From Hirudo medicinalis (Eukaryota > Annelida > Clitellata > Hirudinida > Hirudinidae): a stretch of 64,000 nt of DNA. Under the pieces are notes generated by a model, which was not told the origin of the DNA, ran no database searches, and saw nothing but the letters and a program-made list of their open reading frames with translations. Below are positions 1-11,353 of this stretch, piece after piece. Where the stretch lies: NCBI GenBank assembly GCA_011800805.1, contig MPNW01000013.1, positions 91,973 through 155,972 of the forward strand. Direction: 5' to 3'. Both the position numbers and the translations under genes were made by a program. How positions within the stretch are numbered: position 1 is the first letter of the stretch; every line of letters begins with the position of its first letter.

Positions 1-438
1 TTATTGCAATCAGAATAAAAAGTAATTACGTGAAAATTCAGGCAATGTTTTCGATGTAATTGCAAACAAATAGCTGAATAGTTAAATCTAGTCATTTTCT
101 TTGCTTCTTTGATTCAATAGAAATTTCAATTTTCCTCTAGGACATCCATCAGTGCTGCATGGGATAGTTAACAAATAATAAATAATAAATATTGGCTAAA
201 TTTAAAATAATTAACTAATCCATTAATTAGAAGCACTTAAAATTACCAAATTAATTACAAAGTGTAACCATGTCAGCTGCTTGTGATTTTATTGAATTGC
301 AGAATTTAAGGTTTGGTCCTCACATCAATTTTCGATGTGAGTTGATGTAATTATAAAAAATCTATTTGATTATGAAATCAATAAAAGATTAATTTATATT
401 AATGTATTTATTTAAATGTAGTTAATTGCTTTAATAGT

Positions 439-442
439 AGTA

Positions 443-490
<48 letters not shown>

Positions 491-503
491 NTTAATAGTA
501 GTA

Positions 504-551
<48 letters not shown>

Positions 552-553
552 GT
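439..553. repeat. (TAA)n microsatellite
   Basis: Long uninterrupted TAA/AAT repeats on both sides of the N at 491. True length is uncertain because of the assembly join. Confidence 0.9.
491..491. other. Assembly join (single N)
   Basis: A single N lies inside a (TAA)n tract. The sequence just before the tract (TTAATAGTAGTAGTAATAAT) is repeated immediately after the N, which looks like two contig ends that overlap but were not merged. Confidence 0.85.
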
Positions 554-679
554 AATAACAATGACAACAAAAATGTCATAAATTTTCAATTATTGTTTAC
601 AACGACAATGACTTATCAAAAAACACAAAATATAATTTAATAATAAATTGCATTGAAATAATAATCATCATCATCACCA

Positions 680-2095
680 TCAGCAACATCGAATCCCAAA
701 GCTTTTGTAATAAGCGGAGATACTCTTTCCAGGGAAGCCACGTTCAAATATTTCCACCAAAGTGATGATACATCCGTGAGTCGCATTTACATATCTAAAT
801 ATTGAAATCATTACACACTGATTGATATTAATTAAATTTATAATTTAACCGTTAAATATATCTCAAAATACTTGAAGCACATCCATAATATTGTTCAAAA
901 ACAATGAGTGCAGTTTAACATATCGCCAAAAAAATGTATAATAATAATAAAATTTTTTAATTACAATAATAATAATATTAAAAAATAAAAATTTATAATA
1001 ATAGCAATAATAATAATAATAATAATAATGAGACAGTCAAATTTATTTGCAATATTAATATTTAATAGTAATAACTTCTCTTTAGTCGCTGAAAACGGTT
1101 TTTCAAGTGCATCGATTTCAGCAACAAACTCATTATTGGTGCAGGTCCGAAATTCGTCTACGATGCTCTGAACCGAAAGGGGCCTTTTGAGTAGGTTAAT
1201 TAATGTCCACATGTTGTTGAAAACTAAAATTGAAAATCTTAATAAAATAATTTCCACATTGAAAGCTAATGAATAATAATTAATATGTAAACAATTAAAC
1301 ATTAAATTCAAATAAAGTCAAAGAATTATACGTATGTCATCAGAGCAAAGCTTTTCTGCAAATTTGATGGTGGGCAGTCCATGTTGGCTTCGGTTCTGAC
1401 AGAAAGGGCTTTTAATTTCGACGCAAAGCTGTATCTCATCAAGTATCCTGGCATTGAAAAATGAACATTAATAATCCAACTAGAATTATTTATATTTTCC
1501 CGTCAATGGACAAAGGAAGCTGCAGTATTTTCAAATTGAAAACTTATACTCGCAAAAAGGAAGCATCTTGAAAGGTTGAACAATTACAAAAACAAACAAA
1601 ACGGTTTTCCTATAATAATATACTCCTCACATGCAAAAGGCCTTCTTATAAGCCTCTTCGACCAGCATAGGTGAACCTATGTTTTCGAAAACCTTGGAAA
1701 AGATTGCATTGCTTTCGATACATTCACAATATAGCTTAACATAGTCGACCTCTTCGCAGACATCTTTCCCTTTTGTAATTTCAAAGTTTATAATCGAAAT
1801 ACTTTCGAAAAAGTATATATACTCATTAGTATAGAAAACCGCTTAAAATTATGTTATATACGACATGTAAACTCGATTCGTAAAATATAATATTAATTAC
1901 ACCGTTCTAAAATTGTGTCCTTAATTTAAGTCAATATAATAATATTAACAGAGGCAGGAAAGTTTATTGATATTTAAAAATGCTAAGCTAAATTTATATT
2001 TAGATATTATATAATAAATAGATACATAATGTGATTGACTTTCCCCAGACGATAGACACAAGAAAACATGAAAGAACGATCTTGAAGGACAACAT
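680..2095 (-). CDS. Secreted Cys-rich protein, tandem copy A (5 exons, shortened C-terminus)
   Basis: Unrecognised family. Coding exons on the minus strand: 2026-2095, 1631-1769, 1332-1447, 1076-1223 and 680-794; the phases fit and give about 195 residues. Exon 1 encodes a clear signal peptide (starts MLSFKIVLSCF, ends near VWG), so the product should be secreted. Later exons carry spaced cysteines (DVC, YCEC, AFC, LC, FC, KLC, RTC, HGC) and amphipathic, probably helical stretches. The exon layout is identical to copies B and C. In the last exon an extra G after AAAAGCTTT, relative to B and C, shifts the frame, so the protein ends in CC-stop instead of the acidic D/G-rich tail; a second small indel lies upstream in the same exon. 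The copy may be functional but diverging, or decaying. No function is proposed. Confidence 0.72.
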
Positions 2096-2133
2096 CTTGG
2101 CAAAGTCACCAAGCAGTGCTGCTATTACAGCCT

Positions 2134-2140
2134 ATTTATA
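2134..2140 (-). promoter_or_regulatory. TATA box of copy A
   Basis: TATAAAT on the minus strand, about 40 bases upstream of the start codon at 2095. The block just upstream of it (GCGTCTATAAAT preceded by TTTTGG) is shared by all three tandem copies. Confidence 0.6.
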
Positions 2141-2769
2141 GACGCCAAAAGACAATTTAATGTATGAAATATTTTGTTTCAAGCACGCTTGAAAATTTGT
2201 TCGTGACAGAAGCATACTTTGGCCAAATTGCTTTACTTTTTTTACTTTTTTAATCTCAGGCGAGGTTAAAAGTTAGATGTGATGTTGTGACGGATTATTA
2301 TACAAATTTTACATTATTACAAAAATAAAGAAAGAAATACTGAACAATTGGTAATTACCAATAATTAATGAGTGTTTGTATTGTTTTATGTGCAATTTGT
2401 TTACAATTGAACGGCTCAATATTCTCCTTTAAACAATTTTCTTGTTAAAGTAATCTGGCCTTTGAGATGAGATTATTAATGTTATTAAATTTAATGAATA
2501 ACTATTACCTAAAGATTATTAATAAATAAATTATCAAAATTGCTGACAACATTAATATGTAAATAATACAAAATGGCTTAATATGTTTGACGGATGTGAG
2601 CGGGATTCACATATATATTAAAATTTGGTTATATCCAGAATATTACATTTTCAATTTATGAAACTTATCTGAAATAAGTTATTTTTACTTTTTATTTTAT
2701 TTTTTTTTTTTATATTAAAGATGTTTTTATAAATATGACAACAACGGACAAACAAATATTAAAAACTTA

Positions 2770-3000
2770 TTGAAAATTATTGTAATTACTATAATCAGAA
2801 TCAAAGTCATTAAAGTGAAAATTCAGGCAATGTTTTCGATACATTTGGAAGTAAATAGTTGAATTAAAGCCAAAGAAGTGCTTTTCTCTATTTCTTTGCT
2901 TCAATATAAATTTCAACTTTTCTCTAGGGTATCCAGAAGTGCTGCAAGGGTTAAAGGATGCTGCATATATGAAAATTGCATTTGCATATCTAAATAATAA
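2770..3000 (-). pseudogene. Diverged relic of the array's last-exon and 3' block
   Basis: The segment at 2770-2960 is a diverged copy of the downstream block at 1-190 and 3411-3600. It is joined at 2965-2990 to a short piece like the 5' end of the family's last exon (the plus-strand sequence GCATTTGCATATCTAAATAA recurs in the functional copies). The minus strand therefore reads a chimeric, probably non-functional exon. The related string encoding AALMDVLEE followed by a stop is conserved at 126-165, 3543-3580 and 6470-6505, so an alternative terminal exon cannot be ruled out. Confidence 0.4.
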
Positions 3001-3802
3001 AATTATTACACACTGATTACTCTTCTTCCCATTGAGTTTGACAAGAATTGGAATACAATAAAATTTGTTGATAAGTGCAGTGAATAAATCCTTTATTTTC
3101 GGAAAGGCAACATTTCTAGAACATCTAGATTCAAAAGACTTTCCCTTCAAATTTTAACTTTTAAGGTTGAAAGGTTGAATTTGAATTTTGTTATCTCGTT
3201 CAAAAGTACTGGATTTCCAGAATATTATATTTTCAATTTAGGAGATATATCGATATTGATAAATTTATTAACCACAATTATAAATAACGTTTTGTTCACG
3301 CATGTCATTTCAATTTTTCAACTTTTTTTTCAGAAATCTTACATTTTAAAGATGCTATTTCAAATTTAACAGCAACATCCAACAGCCGAAAATTGAAAAT
3401 TTATTCAAGATTATTGCAATCAGAATAAAAAGTAATTACGTGAAAATTCAGGCAATGTTTTCGATGTAATTGCAAATAAATAGCTGAATAGTTAAAGCTA
3501 GTCATTTTCTTTGCTTCTTTGATTCAATAGAAATTTCAACTTTCCTCTAGGACATCCATCAGTGCTGCATGGGATAGTTAACAAATAATAAATAATAAAT
3601 ATTGGCTATATTTAAAATAATTAACTAATCCAATAATTAGAAGCACTTAAAATTACCAAATTAATTACAAAGTGTAACCACGCCAGCTGCTTGTGGTTTG
3701 ATTGAATTGCAGAATTTAAGGATTGGTCCTCACATCAATTTTCGATGTGAGTTGATGAAATTATAAAAAATCTATTTGATATCACAAAACATAAAATATA
3801 AT

Positions 3803-4145
3803 TTAATAATAAAATGCATGGAAATTGTCATCATCACCCTCATCAACATCGAATCCAAAGCTTTTGTAATAAGCGGAGAATACTCTTCCAGTGGAGCCTA
3901 TAAGCTCAGGTTCCAGGACCTCCAATGCAGTCACCATGATACAACCATATGCCGCATTGGCATATCTAAATAAATATTGCACTCATGACACACTGATTGA
4001 TATTAATTAAATTTATAGTTTAACCGTTAAGTATATCTCGAAATACTTGAGGCGCATTATAATATTGTTCAAAAAGCAATGAGCGTTGTTTAGCATATCA
4101 CCAAAAAAATGTATAATAACAATAAAATCTATAATAATAATAACA

Positions 4146-4180
<35 letters not shown>

Positions 4181-5289
4181 GCAGTCAAATTTATTGTAAT
4201 ATTAATATTTGATAGTAATAACTTCTCTTCAGTCGGTTCAAAAAGCTTTTCAAGTTCATCTTTATTAGCAGCGTCTATCCCAAGTTCTTTCTTGATGCAG
4301 GTTAGAAATTTCTCTGCGATTCTCTTATCCGAATTAGGGTTAATGTATTCATTAATTAGGTTCCACATGTCCATTAAAACTAAAATTGAAAATCTTAATA
4401 AAATAATGTCCACATTGAAAGCTAGTTATTAATAATTAATATGCAAACAATTACTCAATAAATTCAAATATTTTAAAACATAACTCATATAAAGTCAAAT
4501 GACTATACGTTTGTCGTCAGAGCAAAGTAATTCTCCGAATTTGATGTTGGATGATCCAACTTGGCTTTGGTCCTGGCAGAAACCGCCTTCGTTTTCGACG
4601 CAAAGCTTTATTTCATCGACTGTCCTGAAACATTAAATCATGAACATTAATAATTCCACTACAAATAATGTCTTATATCTTTAAGTCAATGTAGACAAAG
4701 GAAATTGCAATATTTGCAAGTTGAAAAATCATATTCACGTAAGGAATGCATCTTGAAATGTTGAACATTTGAACAAAAACAAATCAAATTAATTTGCTTT
4801 TCCTACGAAAATGTACTCCTCACTTGCAAAAGGTCAATTCTTCATTCCGTTTTGGCCAAGGACTGAATATGTTACCCATAAATTTGTCTGTATTGATTTC
4901 GTGACATTTTCGATATATCATGTCATTGTGGCCCTTCTCGCAGACATCTTTCTCTTCTGCTTTGGTAATTACGAAATTTATAAGCGATGCATAAGTACAG
5001 AAAACCGCACAGAATTATATTATGTATAACATGTAAACCTGCTTTGTAAAATACAATATTAATTACATTTAAACCGCTCGAAAATATATTCTTAATTTAA
5101 GTCAATTTAATAATAATATTAATAATAATAGAGGCAGGAAACTGTATTCATATTTTTAAATAAAGCTGAATTAACGATTAACTAATACCTAATAATTAGC
5201 AATAACAATTACTCGTAACCTGAGAAGTTTGGCTTTCCCCAGACGATAGACACAAGAAAACAAGAAAGAACGATCTTGAAGGACAACAT
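3803..5289 (-). CDS. Secreted Cys-rich protein, tandem copy B (5 exons)
   Basis: Unrecognised family. Coding exons: 5220-5289, 4824-4956, 4509-4624, 4223-4379 and 3803-3965, together 639 nt (212 residues), all with GT-AG borders and matching phases. Exon 1 is a signal peptide (MLSFKIVLSCFLVSIVWG). Exon 2 begins EEKDVCEKGHNDM and holds three cysteines; exon 3 contains LCVEN, GFCQD and LLCSDD; exon 4 is a helical segment with FLTCIKKELG and DELEKLFEPTEEK; exon 5 contains AAYGCIM and ends in an acidic DVDEGDDDN tail before FYY-stop. This gives eight cysteines in the mature chain, compatible with disulfide-bonded helices. The start is fixed by the signal peptide and by a TATA box about 40 bases upstream. 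Cellular role unknown; probably a secreted extracellular factor. Confidence 0.8.
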
Positions 5290-5325
5290 CTTGGCAAAGT
5301 CACCAAGAAGCTGTTGTGTCACTTG

Positions 5326-5332
5326 ATTTATA
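5326..5332 (-). promoter_or_regulatory. TATA box of copy B
   Basis: TATAAAT on the minus strand, about 40 bases upstream of the ATG at 5289, inside a block conserved with copies A and C. Confidence 0.6.
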
Positions 5333-6825
5333 GACGCCAAAAGACAATTTAATGTGTCAAGTATTTTGTTGTTTCAAAATAACTTCTTGAATTATCTTAA
5401 AAATAGATATATGTTTAATATGTTTACTGAAATTACTGAACGTAATCTTGCGAGATCGAAAGGAAATTTAACCAAATCATGTGATTATCCAAAAATTATA
5501 ACAAATTGTTAAAAATATTCTCCTAAAAAATCAAAACTTTTACAGATTTTTTTCAGGCCAATAGCAACTCATGAACAACTCTTCAACACTTGAAGTTTGA
5601 ATTGACGATAAGGAAAGTGTTTTGCACATTTTCCAGATGAAAATTGCAATATTTAATTTTATAATGAATTTTTATTCTATTTCTAGTGTTAAAAAGAGTT
5701 CTTGTATTGCTTTAGCATCCCCAACCAAGATCCCAAGCTGGAGGTTTAAAATGTCATTCGTGAAAATTCATTTATATCGAAATGTTAAAATTTCATTCAC
5801 GAAGGTAAGAAAAAAAGTTATGGTTTTCATTATTGTTCTGTGATATTTTTATCTTTTCGATGTTCTTTTTGATGTCAGAGCAGCACTTTTTGTTTGGCAA
5901 TTCTCCAACTCATGAGTCAGCCACATCACGTCACAAGTAACTCTTGTTCCCATTGAGTTTGACAAGATTTGTTGTACAATAAAACTTGTTGATAAGTGCT
6001 TTGAATAAATCCTTTATTTTCGGAAAGGCAACATTTTCAGAACTTCTAGATTCAAAAGACTTTCTCCTTAAATTTTAACTTAAGGTTAAAAAGGTTGAAT
6101 TTTAATTTTGTTATCTCGTTTAAAAGTACTGGATTTCCAGAATATTTTATTTTCAATTTAGGAGATATATCTATAATAATAAATTTATTAACCACAATTA
6201 TAAATACCGTTTTGTTCACTCATGCCATTTCAATTTTTCAACTTTTTTTTGCAGAAATCTTACATTTTAAAGATGCTATTTCAAATTTACCAACAATAGC
6301 CAACAGCAGAAAATTGAAAATTTATTGAATATTATTGCAATCATAATAAAAAAGTAATTAAGTGAATATTCAGGCAATGTTTTCGATGTAATTGCAAACA
6401 AATAGCTGAATAGTTAAAGCCAGTCACTTTCATGGCTTCTTTGCTTCAATTTAAATTTCGACTTTCCTCTAGGACATCCATCAGTGCTGCATGGGATAGT
6501 TAACAAATAATAAATAATAAATATTGGCTAAATTTAAAATAATTAACTAATCCATTAATTAAAAGCACCAAATTAATTTCACATCAATTTTCGATGTGGT
6601 TTGATGTAATTATGAAAAACCAATTTGATTATGAAATCAATAAAAGATTAATTTAAATTTTAATGCCATTTTTTTTATTTAAATCTAGTTAATTGCAATA
6701 CTATTAGTAATAATAATATAATAATAACATTAATAATAATAATAATATTAATAATAATAAAAAGTCCTAAACTTTCAATTATTGTTTACAACGACAAAGA
6801 CATATCACAAAACATAAAAAATAAT

Positions 6826-8256
6826 TTAATAATAAAATGCATGGAAATTGTCATCATCACCATCAGCAACATCGAATCCAAAGCTTTTGTAGTAAGCGGA
6901 GAATACTCTTCCAGTGGAGCCTATAAGCTCAGGTTCCAGGACCTCCAATGCAGTCACTATGATACATCCATAAGCCGCATTTGCATATCTAAATAAATAT
7001 TGAACTCATGACAAACTGATTGATATTAATTAAATTTATAGTTTAAACGTTAAACATATTTCAAAATACTTGAGTGTAGTTTAACATATCACCAAAAAAG
7101 TATAATAATAATAATAGTAAAGTTTGTAATTATAACGATATTAAAAATAACAATAAAAGTAAAGTTTATAACTACAATGATATTAAAAATAACAATAAAA
7201 TTTGTAATATTGATAATACTAATAATAATAGTATTAATGATAATAACAAAATTTATAATAATAATTAATAATAATAAATAGAGAGGCAGTCAAATTTATT
7301 TGCAATAATAATTTTTAATAGTAACAACTTCTCTTCAGTCGGTGCAAAAAGCTTTTCAAGTTCATCGATATTAGCAGCGTCTATCTCGAGTTCTTTCTTG
7401 ATGCAAGTTCGAAATTCGTCTGCGATTCTCTGAACCGATTCAGGCTTATCGAGTATCTTAATTAACTTCCACATGTCCGTGAAAACTAAAATTGAAAATC
7501 TAAATAAAATAATTTATTTATTTGCATTGAAAGCTTTAATGAAAGCTTAATTGAAAGCTTAACTATTAATAATTAATACGCAAACAATTACTCATTAAAT
7601 TCAAATATTTTAAAATATAACTCAAATAAAGTCAAATGATTATACGTTTGTCGTCAGAGCAAAGCTTTTCTGCAAATTTGATGGAGAATGGTCCAACTTG
7701 GCTTTGGTCCTGGCAGAAACCGCCTTCATTTTTGACGCAAAGATTTATTTCATCGACTATCCTGAAACATTAAATCGTGAACATTAATAATTCCACTACA
7801 AATAATGATTTATATCTTCAAGTCAATGTAGACACAGGAAATTGTAATATTTGCAAATTGAAAATTCATATTCACATAAAGAATACATCTTGAAAGGTTG
7901 AACATTTAAACAAAATCAAATCAAATTAATTTGCTTTTCCTACAAAAATGCAAAAATCCTCACTTGCAAAAGGTCTTCTTGTAATTCTCTTCAGTTAGCA
8001 ATGACGAAGGATCGATTAAGGAAGCCATGGTTAAGATGGCATTACCATCAAGACATTTTCGATATACCATGTCATTGTGGCCCTTCTCGCAGACATCTTT
8101 CTCTTCTGCTTTGGTAATTACGAAATTTATAAGCGATGCATAAGTACAGAAGAGCGCATAGAATTATGTTATGCATGAAATACAAACCTTCTTCGTAAAA
8201 TAAAACATTAACTGTATTTAAACCGCTCGAAAATGTTTTTCTTAATTTAAGTCAAT

Positions 8257-8293
<37 letters not shown>

Positions 8294-8487
8294 TAATAAA
8301 AATAATAATAATAATAATAATAATAATAGAGGTAGGAAAGTTTATTCATATTTTTAAATAATGATGAATTAACGACTAACTAATACCAAATAATTAGTAA
8401 TAACAATTACTCGTAACCTGAGAGGTTTGGCTTTCCCCAGACGATGGACACAAGAAAACATGAAAGAACGATCTTGAAGCACAACAT
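6826..8487 (-). CDS. Secreted Cys-rich protein, tandem copy C (5 exons)
   Basis: Third copy of the family. Coding exons: 8418-8487, 7964-8105, 7646-7761, 7329-7485 and 6826-6988, together 648 nt (215 residues), with the same phases as copy B. The signal peptide differs by one residue (MLCFKIVLSCF). Exons 1, 4 and 5 are close to copy B, including the acidic tail (DVADGDDDN) and the FYY-stop end, whereas the second half of exon 2 is quite different (DGNAILTMASLIDPSS against the EINTDKFMGNIF stretch of B). Cysteine positions are kept. The contrast between conserved signal, UTR and intron sequence and a divergent exon 2 may reflect diversifying change. Function unknown. Confidence 0.8.
8259..8328. 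repeat. (AAT)n microsatellite
   Basis: Near-perfect trinucleotide tract in intron 1 of copy C. The corresponding position in copies A and B has only a few units. Confidence 0.9.
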
Positions 8488-8524
8488 CTTGGCAAAAGTC
8501 ACCAAGAAGCTGCTGTGTCACTTG

Positions 8525-8531
8525 ATTTATA
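8525..8531 (-). promoter_or_regulatory. TATA box of copy C
   Basis: TATAAAT on the minus strand, about 40 bases upstream of the ATG at 8487, in the same conserved context as copies A and B. Confidence 0.6.
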
Positions 8532-8780
8532 GACGCCAAAAGACAATTTAACGTGTCAAGTATTTTGTTGTTTCAAACGCACTTAATTTTTACATTCGTA
8601 AATTCTTATAACAGAAACATACTTTGGTCAAGTAGCTTTACAAGTTTTATGAGCTCAAGTTAAAGGATAGATGTGATGTTGTGAGGGGCTATTGTAAATC
8701 TTCGTATTATTATTGACAACTTGAAGCCAAAATAACTCCTTGAATTAATTTGTAAATAGAAATAATAAAAAATACTGGAT

Positions 8781-9040
8781 TGGTCTAAGAAATATTATCC
8801 TTTTAATATGTTTACTGAAATTACTGAAAGTAATCTCGCGAGATGATGTGATGATCCTTAATGAATTGTTACAAATATATAATGTCGAGTGTTTGCGGTA
8901 ATGTCGAGTNGTCTAAGAAATATTATCCTTTTAATATGTTTACTGAAATTACTGAAAGTAATCTCGCGAGATGATGTGATGATCCTTAATGAATTGTTAC
9001 AAATATATAATGTCGAGTGTTTGCGGTAATGTCGAGTGTC
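8781..9040. other. Assembly join with false direct duplication
   Basis: About 130 bases starting GTCTAAGAAATATTATCC and ending at the motif ATGTCGAGT occur once before and once after the single N at 8910, apparently without differences. Two identical copies meeting exactly at an N are best read as unmerged overlapping contig ends. Confidence 0.85.
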
Positions 9041-9049
9041 TGCTGTTCT

Positions 9050-10025
9050 TCACGAAGCAGTTTTAATACTAAATCCTCTTCTATGATTAAATAAAAAAAA
9101 ACAAATTTAAAATTATTAATTTTTAATTAGAAATTCAAATTTTTTAATAATAAAAATTATTTCAAAAGCTATCTCTTTTGTTTGCAAATATCTTTCTACA
9201 AAGTCATAACACATGGAGAATGGACTCCAAAATAAATCCTTAGCTAAAATGGCACTTTAATATTTATATTTGATATATTTTTAAAAGTGTTTGGTTATTT
9301 CAAACACACTTAAGATTCTTGTTTGTAATTGTGGTCGATAAATGAAAAGAATGTCAACTCAGGGACAAAGACATATTAGCAAAGACGTGCGCCAGCTTCA
9401 ATCACGAAGACTTCTGCAATTTTCCATTTGTTTGATTCAACGGACCACGATGAATTTTCAGACCATCATTAAATTATCAATAAGAACTGCGTTTGTTGCG
9501 ACAAACTCGAAATTTTATTCTCAAAATTGGCGGCACTTAAACTTTGTAGTTTCTCGAGAGGCTTTCATTTTTGCGAATTGTTTTCGCGATAGCTTAAAAC
9601 TGTTCATTCATTATCTTCATTTTATTACCTGCCATCATGCCGGAGTAAAATGAATTTTTCATCACCAGTTCTTAAAGAATGTTCTCCAAGCATTTTTTAA
9701 TCGATGTAAGGGCGTTTCCCGAATAATAAGATATAAGTTCATAATTCCAGTATTGTTCTATTTTATTTTAGAAGTCAGAACAACACGTATTTTCGGCAAT
9801 TCTCCAACCCTTGAGTTAGATCTGACACGCTATGGCAAGTGTTATAGTACTTGTTTCCATTGTGTCTGGCAACAATTATTGAACAATGAAATTTATTGGG
9901 AGAATTCCTTGATTTGGTCTCTGAAATATGTTCTCCTGACATGCAGTTTTTGTAATCGTTGGAACTTTAAGAAATTTTCATTACTTTTTATCATTACATT
10001 GTATTACATTAATTTATAATATCAG
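9050..10025. other. Intergenic region with a diverged array-unit fragment
   Basis: No convincing gene. The piece at about 9770-9930 resembles 5870-6010 of the tandem array (shared TTTCGGCAATTCTCCAAC-like and TTCCATTG strings). An open frame at 9342-9653 has no recognisable domain or splice support and is not called. Confidence 0.5.
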
Positions 10026-10029
10026 CATT

Positions 10030-11092
10030 ATGCGTTATTTCTTTTATCTCGATTAATAGTGCCATCAAACTTTTTAATCTTAGATTAGACGCATAATTAA
10101 TCTTACTTTTCAAATTATTTCCCAATATATTTTTATCCCAAAAAATCAATTTTATTCATGAAAAATGTTCACAATAGTAGTTTAGAAATAGTTTGTTGTG
10201 GTTCATTAATTCACATTTAGTCAGTTGCTGATGCAAGCGAGTCTGTTGATGTTGTCTGGAGACAGAGAAGAACGCTATTCACAACATCTCCAGAAGGGGA
10301 AAATAACCGTTCACAGCCTTAGATGGAGAAGTTAAGTATTTGAAGGCTACCTTGTCCACAAGGTACGACAAGGTACCTTGTCCACATACGATGGCGCACA
10401 TTCCCGCCGACATTGTAATGGACGCAAGGCTTTGTCAATTTCTGGTTCTGCTCTGTAATGTGATAAAGCTTTTCTCAGCTGCTTACATATCGCCGGAACC
10501 CATCATTGACTTAGACAGGTGCCAAGTAAATCCTAGATCCCGCAGGCCTTATTGGAATTTGTCCGCAAACCATCTTAAGTCCGGGCCGGCCAACCCTTAA
10601 GCAGTACCCTGCGTTATCCCCAAGAGAAGATCCACCCAAGTTGGATCTGAAAAGGTTGCCTATATCTTTGCTCGTCCTTCCCTGGCCCAGAGTCATGGTG
10701 GGAATCGAACCTCTTCTGGTGGCCACTCCCACAGTCCCCGATTCTGGAAACGTTCCAGTATTATTTACAATAGGCTAAGTTCTCCATAATTGACTTAACT
10801 GTGCTACTTACGGCCATCGTATGTGTATAAGCACAACAGGGTGCGTTTGGTCTTTATGCACAGTAACAATGTCGGAAGCCAAAGAAATAACAAGATATAA
10901 AAGCAAAGATTTAGAGAACATAAAATAGATGAAAATATTTCATAAATTAATAAAGTAATTTATTTAAAATTATAAAAAAAAAGTTAACCAGTTAATCTCG
11001 CGTTACTTTAACTACTTAATTACTTTAACTGAAAAAAAAAATTAGCGCGTTAATCACGATCGTTAACACCGATTAATCTGAAGCCCTAATTA
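10030..11092 (-). mobile_element. Degenerate hAT-type DNA transposon, interrupted
   Basis: On the minus strand at 10214-10310 the sequence encodes two out-of-frame pieces typical of the hAT transposase C-terminal dimerisation region: ERLFSPSGDVVNS, then after a frameshift RSSLSPDNINRLACISN and a stop. The opposite end (11030-11092) begins, on the minus strand, TAGGGCTTCAGATTAATCGG and contains the repeated GTTAAC/TTAATCGC-rich motifs common in hAT terminal regions. ATTATGC occurs at both proposed edges (10028 and 11093), a possible target-site duplication. The element lies within diverged array sequence. The block at 10340-10745 is richer in GC and looks like a nested insertion. Exact left boundary uncertain. 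Confidence 0.6.
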
Positions 11093-11353
11093 TGCCAATA
11101 TAAAAAAGTGCATTGAATAAATCCTTTACTTTCGAAATGCCAAAATTTTTAGAACTTTCATAAAATCTACCTTCAACATTCAAAAGAATTCCCCGTCAAA
11201 TTGTATTCGTAATCTCCAAAGTTTTCAACAGAATACCTTCATGCTCATGCACAATCATCCTACCACTATGCACTCATACACTCCATAGAAATATCGCGCC
11301 ATTTGCGAACTTCCAACAGCTAAGAAACAAACGTCTGCAACCTGTCGCTCAAC

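Larger units (their letters stand above)
1..8600. repeat. Tandem gene array, unit about 3.2 kb
   Basis: The three start codons lie 3194 and 3198 bases apart. Homology is not limited to exons. The downstream block 1-400 matches 3411-3790 and, with a deletion, 6331-6650. The intergenic block 3000-3400 matches 5940-6330. Introns and promoters also align. This indicates whole-unit segmental duplication. Part of another, more diverged unit is seen at about 9770-9930, and its continuation appears at 11100-11190 after a transposon insertion. Confidence 0.85.

Noticed and set aside
961..1311. 116-codon minus-strand open frame
   Set aside because: It runs across introns and a microsatellite; only 1076-1223 is a real exon (exon 4 of copy A).
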